A DNA stretch of 64,000 bases from Burkholderiales bacterium (GTDB lineage Bacteria; Pseudomonadota; Gammaproteobacteria; Burkholderiales; JAEUOS01). Location: positions 186,001-250,000 of the forward strand of contig JAEUOR010000010.1 in the NCBI GenBank assembly GCA_016790635.1, given 5' to 3'. The position numbers were made by a program, and so were the translations under genes. Position 1 is the first letter of the stretch. Each line of letters starts with the position of its first letter. This document shows positions 43,711-53,430 of this stretch, one piece after another. The notes under the pieces were generated by a model. It had not been told where the DNA came from, searched no databases, and saw only the letters and a program-made list of their open reading frames with translations.

Positions 43711-45750
43711 CTACGCGGAAACCACCTGAACGCGCGCCTGAAAACTGGATTGACCCGCCGAAACTCCGCAAGCGTCAACGGCGGCATCGGGTAAGACTGC
43801 ACGTGAATCGGTCAGCGTGTTGAGTCCCGCCCAGCCGTCGCGCATCCACAGCGTGCCGGCGGGGATGCGCGTGGTGACATGGGCGCGGGCGCGCATCTCG
43901 CCGCGTGGGTTGAAGATGCGCAGCCACTCGCCCTCGAGGATGCCGCGCTCGGCGGCGTCCTGGGTCGAAATCCACAACCGCGGCTCGGGCTCGCGCCGGG
44001 CCAGGGTCGGCAGCTCGCGACCGTGGTTGTAGAAGCCGTGGAAATGCGCCAGGGTACGACCCTGGGTCAGGGTCAGCGGGAAGGCGGGATCGGCGGCCTC
44101 GGGTGCCGCCCAGTCCGGCAGCGCCGGCAGCCCCAGGCGCGCGGCCCGCTCCGACAGGAACTCGATCTTGCGCGACGGCGTGTCGAATTCGAGCCTCGGG
44201 TTGGCGACGTGCGAGATCCTGAGTTCGCCGATGCCGCCCTGGGCGCGCAACGACGCCACGCTCGCGTGACCCGTGGCCGGGTGATCCAGCACCGCGTCGA
44301 ACATGGCTTCTTCCGAGGCCCACGGAAAGAACCCGTCGAGGCCCAGGCGCGCGGCCAGTTCGCGCATGAGCCAGGTCGAGTTGCGCGCCTCGCCGGCGGG
44401 CTCGAGCGCCGGAGGCATCAGGTACAGATGCGTAAACGCCGACTTGCAGCCCAGCTCTTCCAGCCAGGCGGTGGCGGGCAGGACCACGTCGGCGTGCTCG
44501 CGCGCGGTGTCGGTGAGGAACAGGTCGTAGCTGACGACAAGCCGCGTGCGCGCCAGGCCGCTGGCGACGCGGCGGGTGTCGGCGAACGAGGACAGCATGT
44601 TGGTGCCGAGCAGCAGCAGGTTCGACAGACGCCCATCGTTGAGCGCGTCGAGGAAGAGTGACATCTGGTTGGGCAGCGCGGTCCCGGGCAGACGCTTTTC
44701 GGGGGCGATGATGCTGCCCAGCGCGCGGCCGTGCGCGCCGGCGCCGTGGCGCGGGCCGAAACCTGCACCGGGAATGCCGACGTTGCCGGTCAGGCCAGGC
44801 AGGCAGGCGATCGCGCGGCTCGCCTGCCAGCCGTTGCCGCCCTTGTGCATGGAACTGCCGCCCAGGACGATCGTCGCCGGACGGGTGCGCGCGTAGTCGC
44901 GCGCGAGCGCGACGATGGCCTCGACCGGCAGGCCGGTGATGTCGGCCGCCCAGGCGGGCGTGAAGCGGCTGACGTGCGCGGCGAGCGCGTCGAAACCCAC
45001 GGCATGGCGCGCGATGAAGGCAGCGTCGTGCAATCCTTCGGCACAAATGACGTGCATGAGCGCCAGGGCCAGGGCCGCATCGCTGCCCGGGCGCAGGATC
45101 AGCGCGCTGTCGGCCTTGGCGGTGGCCTCGGTGTGGCGCACGTCGATCGCGACGACGCGCGCGCCGCGCTCGCGTGCCATGCCGACAAAGCGCGCGGTGT
45201 TGGGCTGGCTGGCGAAATTGGCGCCCCACAGGACGATCAGGCGCGAATTCGCACCCATGTCCTCCTTGGTGTGGACTTCCAGCATGCCGGTCAGTGCCAG
45301 TCCGAACGCGCCCAGGCCCCAGCAGATCATCGGCGGGGAGAAGAACTGGCTGCCGTGGAAATTGGCGAAGCGTGCAAAGAGCTGTGCGGACACGCGCGTG
45401 CCGTAGTTGGTCGCGAAGGTGCCATGGCCGGGCCACAGCGCGGTGGCAGCAGGCGGGACGGCGGCGATGTCGGCCGCGATGCGGTCCAGCGCGACGTCCC
45501 ACGACACCTGCTCGAAGGGCTGGTCGCGGCGCGCGCGCATGAGTGGGTGCTTGAGGCGGTTGGAGCTGTCGAAGATCTCGCGCGACGCCTGTCCGCGGAT
45601 GCACAGGAAGCCCTCGCTGTCGGGATTGGCCGGGTCGCCGCGCACGGAAAGCACGCGCCCATCCTTGACCTCGGCCAGCATGCCGCACAAGGTCGGGTGG
45701 CAGTTCATCGGGCACATGGTGCGCACGGTGGTGGAGGAGGGCGTTGACAT
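43711..45750 (-). CDS. Molybdopterin oxidoreductase (DMSO-reductase family)
   Basis: The 679-residue protein binds an N-terminal [4Fe-4S] cluster through Cys13, Cys17, Cys22 and Cys50. It then shows the molybdopterin domains (GGSSMHKGGNGWQASRA; DLFLTDTAREHADVVLPA) and the C-terminal dinucleotide-binding domain. No Tat signal is seen, so it is probably cytoplasmic, of the assimilatory or hydroxylase-like type. Start ATG 45750 lacks a ribosome site but gives the usual short leader before the cluster. It converges on the ligase with a 23-base gap. The reaction is unknown. Confidence 0.9.
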   Translation of the reverse strand: MSTPSSTTVRTMCPMNCHPTLCGMLAEVKDGRVLSVRGDPANPDSEGFLCIRGQASREIFDSSNRLKHPLMRARRDQPFEQVSWDVALDRIAADIAAVPPAATALWPGHGTFATNYGTRVSAQLFARFANFHGSQFFSPPMICWGLGAFGLALTGMLEVHTKEDMGANSRLIVLWGANFASQPNTARFVGMARERGARVVAIDVRHTEATAKADSALILRPGSDAALALALMHVICAEGLHDAAFIARHAVGFDALAAHVSRFTPAWAADITGLPVEAIVALARDYARTRPATIVLGGSSMHKGGNGWQASRAIACLPGLTGNVGIPGAGFGPRHGAGAHGRALGSIIAPEKRLPGTALPNQMSLFLDALNDGRLSNLLLLGTNMLSSFADTRRVASGLARTRLVVSYDLFLTDTAREHADVVLPATAWLEELGCKSAFTHLYLMPPALEPAGEARNSTWLMRELAARLGLDGFFPWASEEAMFDAVLDHPATGHASVASLRAQGGIGELRISHVANPRLEFDTPSRKIEFLSERAARLGLPALPDWAAPEAADPAFPLTLTQGRTLAHFHGFYNHGRELPTLARREPEPRLWISTQDAAERGILEGEWLRIFNPRGEMRARAHVTTRIPAGTLWMRDGWAGLNTLTDSRAVLPDAAVDACGVSAGQSSFQARVQVVSA

Positions 45751-45845
45751 GGGCTGAGAGGTCGTGGCAATGACGGCGTCGGAACCGGTTGCGCCAAGCG
45801 GAAGGACGCCCGGCAAGGGTCAGGTATGGGCTAGCATTCGTGCCC

Positions 45846-46481
45846 ATGAACACCGCATCCTACCGCGCGGACTGCCGCGCCTGCCCGCGCCTGGCGGCTT
45901 TTCTGGACAACGTCAAGCGCGAACATCCGACCTACTTCTGCAAGCCGGTGGCGCCGTTCGGCGCGGTTGATGCGCGCCTGGTGATCGTCGGCCTGGCGCC
46001 GGGCATGCACGGCGCCAACCGTACCGGACGGCCCTTCACCGGCGACTATGCCGGGCACCTGCTCTATGCGACGCTGGCGAAGTACGGCTTCTCGCGCGGG
46101 CGCTTCTCACCGGACCGCGACGACGACCTGACCTTGGTAGACACGCGCATCAGCAACGCGGTCAAGTGCCTGCCGCCGGACAACAAGCCTGACACCAGCG
46201 AGATCCGTGAGTGCAACCGCTACCTGGCCGCCGACTTGGCGCAACCCGGCGCGCGGGTGATCGTCGCGCTGGGCTTGATCGCACATGGTGCGCTCCTCAC
46301 TGCCCTGGGTCAACGCAAGTCCTTCGCCAGGTTCGCGCACGGCGCGGAGCACGCGCTGCCGGGCGGCGCGACGCTGATCGACAGCTACCACTGCAGCCGC
46401 TACAACACGAATACCGGACGCCTCACGGCACCGATGTTCGAGGAGATATTCGCGCGAGCTCGCGTAATCGTTGATAGGTGA
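45846..46481 (+). CDS. Iron-sulfur uracil-DNA glycosylase (family 4/5, UDGb-like)
   Basis: The 211-residue protein has catalytic motif GLAPGMHGANRTGRPFTGD (49-67) and the second motif HCSRYNTNTGRLT. Cys10, Cys13, Cys108 and Cys123 are spaced as in [4Fe-4S] glycosylases. The GLAPG-HG motif favours family 5 over family 4. It removes uracil (and perhaps other deaminated bases) from DNA. ATG 45846 gives the cluster at the N terminus. Confidence 0.9.
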   Translation: MNTASYRADCRACPRLAAFLDNVKREHPTYFCKPVAPFGAVDARLVIVGLAPGMHGANRTGRPFTGDYAGHLLYATLAKYGFSRGRFSPDRDDDLTLVDTRISNAVKCLPPDNKPDTSEIRECNRYLAADLAQPGARVIVALGLIAHGALLTALGQRKSFARFAHGAEHALPGGATLIDSYHCSRYNTNTGRLTAPMFEEIFARARVIVDR

Positions 46482-46579
46482 TCAGCCCGCCGCACCAAAT
46501 CCACGATCGGGACGACGGAGGTACGTGTGCTGAGGAATGCCGCCCGGTTTTTGACTGGGTTGCATTCCCTGATCACCTA
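46475..46579. repeat. 11-bp inverted repeat with 83-base spacer
   Basis: TAGGTGATCAG (46475-46485) and CTGATCACCTA (46569-46579) are perfect inverted copies. The left arm overlaps the glycosylase stop codon. The spacer has no gene. It may be the edge of a small insertion or a long-range stem between the two convergent genes. Confidence 0.6.
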
Positions 46580-46593
46580 GGCCGGGCGCAGCC

Positions 46594-47160
46594 CTACTTG
46601 CCGGTCGCGCGTACAAAGTCAGGGTCGGAAAACAGGCTTCGCATCAGTTTCTGAATCGTCGCAATGTACTGATCTAGAGCGCGTGGAATCGCGATCGCGC
46701 CCAAAAACGCGGACTCCCACTGATGCTCCGCGGAAACTAGCTTGTCGTATGTGACTTTTGTTCCCTCTGCGAGCTTGAAGCGCACTTGCAATGCCGCATC
46801 GTTGGTGTTCAATCCTGCGGCGCTCAAGTGGTTTTTGATGAGCGTGCCTGTCAATGCCTTGGGGGAGGCAGCGTCAAACTTGCCGGCGGCTCGCAGCTCC
46901 TTCATGGCGGCATCAGCAAAGTAGTCTGCATAAGATCCGTTAACCGGTGATGGAAAGTTGCTGGCCCTTGCACCGACTTCGTTTAGTTCGCTCTCCTTAC
47001 CTTTGTCGAACTCGAACTTGCCGACCGAAATTGCACTTCCGAGCTTCGCGGTGACTTCGACGTTGGAAACCGAAGCGGCGTATGGCGGTGCGGGCGTAGT
47101 GCACGCAGCAAGCCAAGCGCATAGCACGCCGACACCGAGAATTTTGACGGTTCGAATCAT
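46594..47160 (-). CDS. Lipoprotein of unknown function
   Basis: The 188-residue protein has a lipoprotein signal with lipobox LAAC (Cys near residue 20). It then has a small mixed fold without a recognised domain. AAAGGAG upstream sets the start at ATG 47160. It follows another lipoprotein gene by 13 bases, and both are less G+C-rich than their neighbours. The role is unknown; outer-membrane or envelope function is inferred only from the lipobox. Confidence 0.82.
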   Translation of the reverse strand: MIRTVKILGVGVLCAWLAACTTPAPPYAASVSNVEVTAKLGSAISVGKFEFDKGKESELNEVGARASNFPSPVNGSYADYFADAAMKELRAAGKFDAASPKALTGTLIKNHLSAAGLNTNDAALQVRFKLAEGTKVTYDKLVSAEHQWESAFLGAIAIPRALDQYIATIQKLMRSLFSDPDFVRATGK

Positions 47161-47173
47161 GTGGTCCGCTCCT

Positions 47174-47767
47174 TTAAAGGGCTTTTGATTTTGAGATGTC
47201 ACGCATGATTGACCAGACCAGCTGTTGGATCATCTTGGTGATTGCTTCTTCGACCGAAGGTTCCGGCGTCATGCCGGGTGGGGGAGAGGTATTCCCGATG
47301 GTGGTGTGCAAGGCGTGCTTGTATTGAAATTCCATAGGCGGAGCACCGGGAACGCTGAGTATCGCCTTGCACTCGTACCCGTCGGTGACGGTCGTACCCA
47401 CCAGCCCAAATGTAAGTCCAACCCCGAAACCTTTGGATGCGGCGTCGTCGGTCAAAGGGAAGTTGTTGATGGTGATTGTCAGGCGGCGCTGATTCGCCTG
47501 TGGTTCTTCCGAAATGCTGGAGAACAATCCCGAATCACGGATCACGGTCATCACACGATCGCGCGTGCTCGCTGTCGCACGGGCATTTGGGGACGCTTTG
47601 GTCTGAAACTCGAACAACACCTGTACTGGCGCTGGCGCTGCAGGTGAAACAACATCTGCCTTGCTGGCCGGCGGAAGGGTGCGATCGACGTACATGGTGG
47701 GGGCGATACATCCCGACAACATGCTTGCGATCCAGAGCAGCAGGCCGAAGCGAAATACTGTTTTCAT
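47174..47767 (-). CDS. Lipoprotein of unknown function
   Basis: The 197-residue protein has a signal with lipobox LSGC (Cys20). The body contains VQVLFEFQTKASPNARATAS and a hydrophobic GFGVGLTFGLVGTTVTDGY segment. I do not recognise the family. It is the first gene of a two-lipoprotein operon. Confidence 0.82.
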   Translation of the reverse strand: MKTVFRFGLLLWIASMLSGCIAPTMYVDRTLPPASKADVVSPAAPAPVQVLFEFQTKASPNARATASTRDRVMTVIRDSGLFSSISEEPQANQRRLTITINNFPLTDDAASKGFGVGLTFGLVGTTVTDGYECKAILSVPGAPPMEFQYKHALHTTIGNTSPPPGMTPEPSVEEAITKMIQQLVWSIMRDISKSKAL

Positions 47768-48173
47768 GCAAAGCCCCCTTTAACGGATTCGGTAAGTTTG
47801 ATTCCGGATGCCCGGCACACACGCTCAAATCAGTCTACCCCAACTGGACGCCTGCTAGGTGGCCGGAATACATCCTCCGGCACGCAATCGCCCCGATTCA
47901 AGTTAGCAGGCATCCGAGGTTGGTGCCCGAGAAGGCTTTGCCGGAAAGCGATCGGGAATGTGCGACGAATCGGCACCTTTTCCTGATCGAATCATCGCCC
48001 TCGAGCAGCCGTTGTGTGCCTGTACTGCGCATGTGCGGATGCATGCGCGCCTTGCATGAGATGCGCGCGCCGATTGCACCTGCCCTCCCAAGGGTAGGCA
48101 CAGCACTCGCACAACGTGGCGCTGGTGTGTGTTGCCTTTTCCGGTTAAAGCGGCATGCATCTTTCTGCGTCGC
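47768..48173. other. Intergenic region, no gene
   Basis: This 406-base gap lies between the lipoprotein operon (whose promoter must be at its left edge) and the end of the Rieske oxygenase gene. A short stem, GCGCATG with CATGCGC around an 8-base loop (48027-48048), lies in the right half. I see no credible reading frame or RNA gene. Confidence 0.5.
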
Positions 48174-49232
48174 CTAGCGTGGCAGTGGCGACTCTTCGGC
48201 GATTCGCCGGCGCAGCAGCCGCAGCGCGGCCAACTGCCCGGCATCGGCGTTGACGTCCACGCGCGGCGCGTTGCGGTCCAGGTCGATCCACTTCTGCTGG
48301 TTCTCGAAGACTTCCCAGTCCTGGCGGAACGCGGTGTCAATCTGCTGGAACAGCATCTCGGTGACCTCGGGCTTGTCGAGCAGGAAGTTGTGCGCCTGCG
48401 CCCAGAAGTAGTGACAGGTGCTCGCGGTTTCCGGAGTGATCGCGTTCATGTTGCGCATTTCGATGCCGCCCGGCAATTGACCCTCGGCGGCGAAGGCCGC
48501 TGTCTTGCGCTCCGGTGCGCCGCGACCGGTGTCGGTGGCGCCCACATCCAGGCGCACGAAGCAGGGCGGGTCGAAGCGGATGAACTGCCAGCGGTCGACA
48601 TTGCCCGTGAATCCGCCGGCCTTGACGTAGGTCGGCGGCGGCGGGGTGTCGATCATCCAGCGCACCACGGTGACTTCTTCCTCGCTGCGCAGGGCACGCA
48701 CCCGCGCGGCCTCGGCGGTGGCGCTGTTGCCGATGGTCGACTGGTGGACGAAGGAGAGATGCGTCAGGTCGAGCAGGTTCTCGATCACGAGTTCGTAACT
48801 GCCCTTGACGTGGTAGACCGCGCCCTTGGCGCGCCACAGCGGGTCATCGAGCCAGTGGAAGTCCGTGATCCTGGCCGGGTCGGCCAGCGCCGGGTCACCC
48901 ATCCACACCCACACCCAGTGGTTGCGCTCGACTACGGGATAGCTCTTGACCCGCGCGCCAGGCGGGATCTCGGCCTGGCCGGGGATGCGCACGCAGCGGC
49001 CGCTGCCGTCGTAGGTGAAGCCGTGGTAGTGGCACTGGATGTCGTCGCCGACGATGCGCCCCTGGTGCAACGGGTAATGGCGATGGCAGCAGCGATCCTC
49101 GAGGGCCACGATGGAGCCGTCGCCGCGCCGGTACATGACCACCGGCTCGCCCAGCAGGATGCGGCCGAACGGCTTCGCGGCGCTGACCTCGTGATCCCAA
49201 GCTGCGACATACCAGGCATTGCGCATGAACAT
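48174..49232 (-). CDS. Rieske non-haem iron oxygenase, large subunit (VanA-like)
   Basis: The 352-residue protein has the Rieske [2Fe-2S] ligands Cys48/His50 and Cys67/His70. The catalytic iron segment is ENLLDLTHLSFVH. It resembles vanillate O-demethylase and related oxygenases that open with MFMRNAWYVAAW. It needs an electron-donating reductase, and none is adjacent. GAGGA lies nine bases before ATG 49232. The substrate is unknown. Confidence 0.92.
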   Translation of the reverse strand: MFMRNAWYVAAWDHEVSAAKPFGRILLGEPVVMYRRGDGSIVALEDRCCHRHYPLHQGRIVGDDIQCHYHGFTYDGSGRCVRIPGQAEIPPGARVKSYPVVERNHWVWVWMGDPALADPARITDFHWLDDPLWRAKGAVYHVKGSYELVIENLLDLTHLSFVHQSTIGNSATAEAARVRALRSEEEVTVVRWMIDTPPPPTYVKAGGFTGNVDRWQFIRFDPPCFVRLDVGATDTGRGAPERKTAAFAAEGQLPGGIEMRNMNAITPETASTCHYFWAQAHNFLLDKPEVTEMLFQQIDTAFRQDWEVFENQQKWIDLDRNAPRVDVNADAGQLAALRLLRRRIAEESPLPR

Positions 49233-49302
49233 GATGGGAGTCCTCGTCGCGGTGCTTGATCGCGGGTGTTCCGGATTGTAGGGCGCGGCTAGAATTTCGC
49301 GC

Positions 49303-51165
49303 ATGACAAGCGCACCAGCCGCGCCCGACAACAGCGAGCCGGCGCCGGCCTTCGACAGCAGCGCCTTCCTGCGCACCTGCCCTGGCCTGCCCGGGGTGTA
49401 CAGGCACATCGACGCCCAGGGCAGCGTGCTCTATGTCGGCAAGGCGCGCGACCTGAAAAAGCGTGTCACCTCGTACTTCCAGAAGAACCACTCCAGCCCG
49501 CGTATTGCGCACATGGTCGAGAAGATCGCGCGCGTCGAGGTGACAGTCACGCGCTCGGAAGGCGAGGCGCTGCTCCTGGAGAACAACCTCATCAAGGAGC
49601 TGGCGCCGCGCTACAACATCCTGTTTCGCGACGACAAGAGCTACCCCTATCTGATGGTGACCGGGCACGCGTATCCGCAGATCCGCTTTTATCGCGGCAG
49701 CCTGGACAAGAAGCACCAGTACTTCGGGCCGTTTCCCAACGCCTGGGCGGTGCGCGAGTCGATACAGATCCTGCAAAAGGTGTTTCGCCTGCGCACCTGC
49801 GACGATACTGTCTTTGCCAACCGTTCGCGGCCCTGCCTGCTGCATCAGATCCTGCGCTGCAGCGCGCCCTGTGTGGGGCTGGTCAGCGCAGACGACTACG
49901 CACGCGACGTGCGCGACGCGGCGCGCTTTCTGTCCGGCCGCCCGCAGGAGGTGCTCGATGAACTGCAGGCGGAGATGCTCAAGAAGGCCGAGGCGCTGGC
50001 CTTCGAGGAGGCCGCGGCGATCCGCGACCGCATCGGCGCGCTGTCGCGGGTGCTGCAGGCGCAGGGCGCCGAAGCGGCCGGCGAGTCCGATGTCGATGTC
50101 ATCGCCTGTGCGGTGCGCCAGGGGCACGCCTGCGTCAGCCTGGCGATGGTGCGCGGCGGGCGCCACCTGGGCGACAAGCAGTTCTTCCCGCAGCACGTCG
50201 AGGATGCGAGCGCTGCCGACGTGCTCTCGGCCTTCATGGTGCAGCACTACCCGGGGCGCTTCATCCCGCCGGCGATCGTGATCAACCAGGACTTTCCCGA
50301 GGTCGATGAACTGGCCGAGGCGCTCTCCGGCGACGCGGGGCGGCGCGTCGCGGTGATCCGTTTTCCGCAGGAGCAGCGCCGCCTGTGGCTGACCATGGCC
50401 GAGAAGAACGCCGGCATCGCGCTGGATCGCCTGCTGTCCGAGCGTGGCACCGCGCAGGCGCGTACCCGCCGCCTGGCCGAGGTGCTCGCGCTCGAGGAGC
50501 CCGCCGCCGGGTTCGAGACGCTGCGCATCGAGTGCTTCGACATCAGCCACACCATGGGCGAGGCGACCCAGGCTTCCTGCGTGGTCTACCACCATCACAA
50601 GATGCAGTCCGGCGACTACCGGCGTTTCAACATCACGGGCATCACACCCGGCGACGACTACGCGGCCATGCGGCAGGTATTGACGCGGCGCTACGAGAAG
50701 GTCGCCGCGGGTGACGGCGTCAAGCCGGACCTGGTGCTGATCGACGGCGGGCGTGGCCAGGTCGAGATCGCGCGCCAGGTGCTGGCCGAGGTCGGGATGA
50801 CCGAACCATTGATCGTTGGCGTCGCCAAGGGCGAGGAGCGCAAGCCCGGCCTGGAGACCCTGGTCTTCACCGACGGCCGACCCGAGGCGCACTTGACCCC
50901 GGACAACCCGGCGCTGCACCTGATCCAGACCGTGCGTGACGAGGCGCACCGCTTCGCCATCACCGGTCAGCGCGCCAAGCGCGACAAGGCGCGTGTCACT
51001 TCCACCCTGGAAGAGATCGAAGGCGTCGGACCGAAGCGGCGCCAGCGCCTGCTGGCGCGCTTCGGCGGCCTACAGGGCGTGCGCCGCGCGAGCGTCGAGG
51101 ATCTGGCGACCGTGGATGGCGTGAGCCACGAACTGGCCGAGCGGATTTACGCGCAGCTGCGCTGA
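49303..51165 (+). CDS. uvrC: UvrABC excinuclease subunit C
   Basis: The 620-residue nucleotide-excision repair nuclease makes both incisions around a lesion. Domains in order: GIY-YIG (residues about 24-105; [19 protein letters not shown]), UVR segment (about 205-240), RNase H-like 5' nuclease (with [10 protein letters not shown] and [11 protein letters not shown]) and two C-terminal helix-hairpin-helix motifs. The length is normal. The start at ATG 49303 has no strong ribosome site. Confidence 0.97.
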   Translation: MTSAPAAPDNSEPAPAFDSSAFLRTCPGLPGVYRHIDAQGSVLYVGKARDLKKRVTSYFQKNHSSPRIAHMVEKIARVEVTVTRSEGEALLLENNLIKELAPRYNILFRDDKSYPYLMVTGHAYPQIRFYRGSLDKKHQYFGPFPNAWAVRESIQILQKVFRLRTCDDTVFANRSRPCLLHQILRCSAPCVGLVSADDYARDVRDAARFLSGRPQEVLDELQAEMLKKAEALAFEEAAAIRDRIGALSRVLQAQGAEAAGESDVDVIACAVRQGHACVSLAMVRGGRHLGDKQFFPQHVEDASAADVLSAFMVQHYPGRFIPPAIVINQDFPEVDELAEALSGDAGRRVAVIRFPQEQRRLWLTMAEKNAGIALDRLLSERGTAQARTRRLAEVLALEEPAAGFETLRIECFDISHTMGEATQASCVVYHHHKMQSGDYRRFNITGITPGDDYAAMRQVLTRRYEKVAAGDGVKPDLVLIDGGRGQVEIARQVLAEVGMTEPLIVGVAKGEERKPGLETLVFTDGRPEAHLTPDNPALHLIQTVRDEAHRFAITGQRAKRDKARVTSTLEEIEGVGPKRRQRLLARFGGLQGVRRASVEDLATVDGVSHELAERIYAQLR

Positions 51166-51187
51166 GGCGTGCGCCCGCGAAGGCCGG

Positions 51188-51535
51188 CTACTTCGCCGCC
51201 TGCACCATGATTTCGACATTGAGCCCCGGCGCGGCGAGCTTGGCCTCGACCGTGGCCCGCGCCGGCGTGTTGCCCGGCGACACCCACGCGTCCCACACTT
51301 CGTTCATCTGGCTCCAGGTGGCGATATCGGTCAACCAGATGTTGGCCGACAGGAGCTTGGACTTGTCGGTGCCGGCTTCGGCCAGGAACTTGTCGATCTT
51401 GGCCAGGATCTGACGGGTCTGGCCCTTGACGTCCAGCGTGCGGTCGTCGGCGGTCAGCCCTGCGAGGTAGACGGTGTTGCCGTGGACCACGGCCGAACTC
51501 ATGCGCGGGCCGGCATTGATGCGTTGAATCGACAT
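51188..51535 (-). CDS. RidA/YjgF-family protein
   Basis: The 115-residue protein has the RidA fold (VYLAGLTADDRTLDVKGQTRQILAKID; PARATVEAKLAAPGLNVEI) including the conserved arginine. Family members hydrolyse reactive enamines/imines; divergent ones act in catabolic pathways. It converges on uvrC and stands alone. Confidence 0.92.
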   Translation of the reverse strand: MSIQRINAGPRMSSAVVHGNTVYLAGLTADDRTLDVKGQTRQILAKIDKFLAEAGTDKSKLLSANIWLTDIATWSQMNEVWDAWVSPGNTPARATVEAKLAAPGLNVEIMVQAAK

Positions 51536-51655
51536 GGGGGTGTCTCCGTTTGATCGTATGGGGGCGGCAATGTAGCACGCCAGTGCGACGACGGAGCCGG
51601 GTGCTGCGAGGCTCGTAGAATCAGGGCTTACACTCCATCCGGACAAGAGATTGAC

Positions 51656-52438
51656 GTGACCGATAACCAGGACCTGCTGATCGAGCGCCGCGGCGCGGCG
51701 CTGTGGCTAACCATCAATCGCGAAGAGCGGCGCAATGCGATGAGCCCGGCGGCGCTGGCCGGCATCAACGCCGGCTTCTCGCAGGCCGAGGCCGACCCGA
51801 CCATCCGTGCCATCGTCATCACCGGCGTCGGCAGCAAGGCCTTTTGCGCCGGCGCCGACCTGGCCAAGGGTTCGGGATCGTTCCAGTATGACCCCTCGCA
51901 GCCGCACCTGGACTTCGCCGACCTCCTGCGCCGCGCCTGGGCCTTGACCATCCCGCTGATCGCGCGCGTCAACGGTCACTGCATGGCCGGCGGCATGGGC
52001 CTTTTCTCGATGTGCGACATGGGCGTGGCTGCTGATCACGCCACCTTCGGCCTGCCTGAGGTCAAGGTCGGTGTGTTCCCGGCGCAGGTGCTCGCGGTCA
52101 TGCAGCACCTGATCGGGCCAAGGCACTTGGCCGAGATGTGCCTGACCGGCGAGCCGATCACAGCCGGGCGGGCAGCCGACATCGGGCTGGTCAACTACGT
52201 CGTTCCGGCCGCCGAACTCGATGCGAAGACCGACTGGCTGGTGGCGCGCCTGGTCGACAAGTCGCCGACCGCGATCCGCCGCGGCAAGGCGATGATGAAG
52301 GCTGCCGCCGACATGACCTTCGAGCAGGCCATCTCCTTCCTCGAGTCCCAGATCATGATCTCCGCGCTGACCGAGGACGCGCGCGAAGGACGTGCCGCCT
52401 TCGCTGAAAAGCGCAAGCCCAACTGGACGGGCAAGTAA
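51656..52438 (+). CDS. Enoyl-CoA hydratase/isomerase-family protein
   Basis: The 260-residue crotonase-fold protein has FCAGADLAKG, the GHCMAGGMGLFSMCD oxyanion segment, and glutamates in LPEVKVGV and LAEMCLTG. The start is GTG 51656. A Bug protein follows 11 bases later, the same hydratase-Bug order as at 38774-40494. The substrate is unknown. Confidence 0.9.
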   Translation: MTDNQDLLIERRGAALWLTINREERRNAMSPAALAGINAGFSQAEADPTIRAIVITGVGSKAFCAGADLAKGSGSFQYDPSQPHLDFADLLRRAWALTIPLIARVNGHCMAGGMGLFSMCDMGVAADHATFGLPEVKVGVFPAQVLAVMQHLIGPRHLAEMCLTGEPITAGRAADIGLVNYVVPAAELDAKTDWLVARLVDKSPTAIRRGKAMMKAAADMTFEQAISFLESQIMISALTEDAREGRAAFAEKRKPNWTGK

Positions 52439-52449
52439 GGAAGAGTGCC

Positions 52450-53430
52450 ATGACCATCGCTTCTCCCGTACGTCGCCGCCTGCTTGCCGCCGGCGCTCTC
52501 GCGCCCCTGGCCGGCCTGTCCCGCGCGCAGGAAAACTGGCCGACGCGACCGATCCGCATCATCGTCGGATTCGCGCCCGGCAGCGGCAACGACATCATCG
52601 CGCGCCTGCTGGCGCCCAAGTTCGCCGATGCGCTTGGCCAGCCGGTCACCGTCGAGAATCGCGCCGGGGCCGGCGGGGTGATCGGCACCGAGGCGGTGGT
52701 CAAGGCGGCGGCGGACGGCACGGTTTTCGGCCTGGGTACCAGTTCGCAGCTGGTCATGAACCCCGCGCTGTACCGCAATTTGCCGTACGACGTCGAGCGC
52801 GACCTCGTGACCATCGGCCTGATCTCCTCGACTCCGCTGCTCCTGGTGTCGAAAAAGGGCGCGTGGAGCGACATGGCCGCGCTGCTCGCCGCGGCGCGCG
52901 CCAACCCCGGGCGCGTCACCTACGGTTCGGCCGGCAACGGATCGATCAGCCACATCGTGGGCGAGGCCTTCAAGCAGGCCGCTGGAGTGGATCTGCTGCA
53001 CGTGCCCTACAAGGGCAACGGACCGGCCATGGCCGACCTGCTGGCCGGCAACATCGACCTGGTCTTCGACGGCTTTCCGACCGCCGGGCCGCACCATCGC
53101 ACGGGCGCGATGCGCATCCTGGCCGTGCACGGCAAGCGCCACCCGGACTATCCCGACGTGCCGACCTTCGCCGAGGCAGGCGTGCCGAACTACGAGTCCT
53201 ACACCTGGAACTGCCTGGTCGCGCCGCGCGCGACGCCGCGCGCCATCGTGCAGCGCATGAATGTCGAACTCAATCGCGCGCTCAACGCGCCGGACGTGCG
53301 CGCGCGCATCGCGTCCTTCGGCGCCGAGCATCTGGGGGGCGCCAGCATCGAGGCGGCCGAGGCCTTCAGCGCGCAGCAGCGCGCGCGCTGGATCCCGGCG
53401 GTGCGCGCGATGAACATCAAGATCGAGTGA
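52450..53430 (+). CDS. Bug/TctC-type periplasmic solute-binding protein
   Basis: The 326-residue protein has a Tat-like signal (RRRLLAAGALAPLAGLSRAQ) and Bug motifs (WPTRPIRIIVGFAPGSGND; ENRAGAGGVIG; VPYKGNGPAMADLLAG). It is co-transcribed with the hydratase before it. Its stop overlaps the start of a DNA helicase gene, so an envelope binding protein and a repair helicase share one message. Confidence 0.92.
   Translation: MTIASPVRRRLLAAGALAPLAGLSRAQENWPTRPIRIIVGFAPGSGNDIIARLLAPKFADALGQPVTVENRAGAGGVIGTEAVVKAAADGTVFGLGTSSQLVMNPALYRNLPYDVERDLVTIGLISSTPLLLVSKKGAWSDMAALLAAARANPGRVTYGSAGNGSISHIVGEAFKQAAGVDLLHVPYKGNGPAMADLLAGNIDLVFDGFPTAGPHHRTGAMRILAVHGKRHPDYPDVPTFAEAGVPNYESYTWNCLVAPRATPRAIVQRMNVELNRALNAPDVRARIASFGAEHLGGASIEAAEAFSAQQRARWIPAVRAMNIKIE

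Noticed and set aside
43775..45853. Second minus-strand frame of 692 codons over the molybdopterin gene
   Set aside because: Arg-rich shadow in another frame of the same strand, with none of the cysteine or cofactor motifs.
48027..48048. GCGCATG/CATGCGC hairpin as a terminator
   Set aside because: No T run follows in either direction, and it lies well past the Rieske gene stop.
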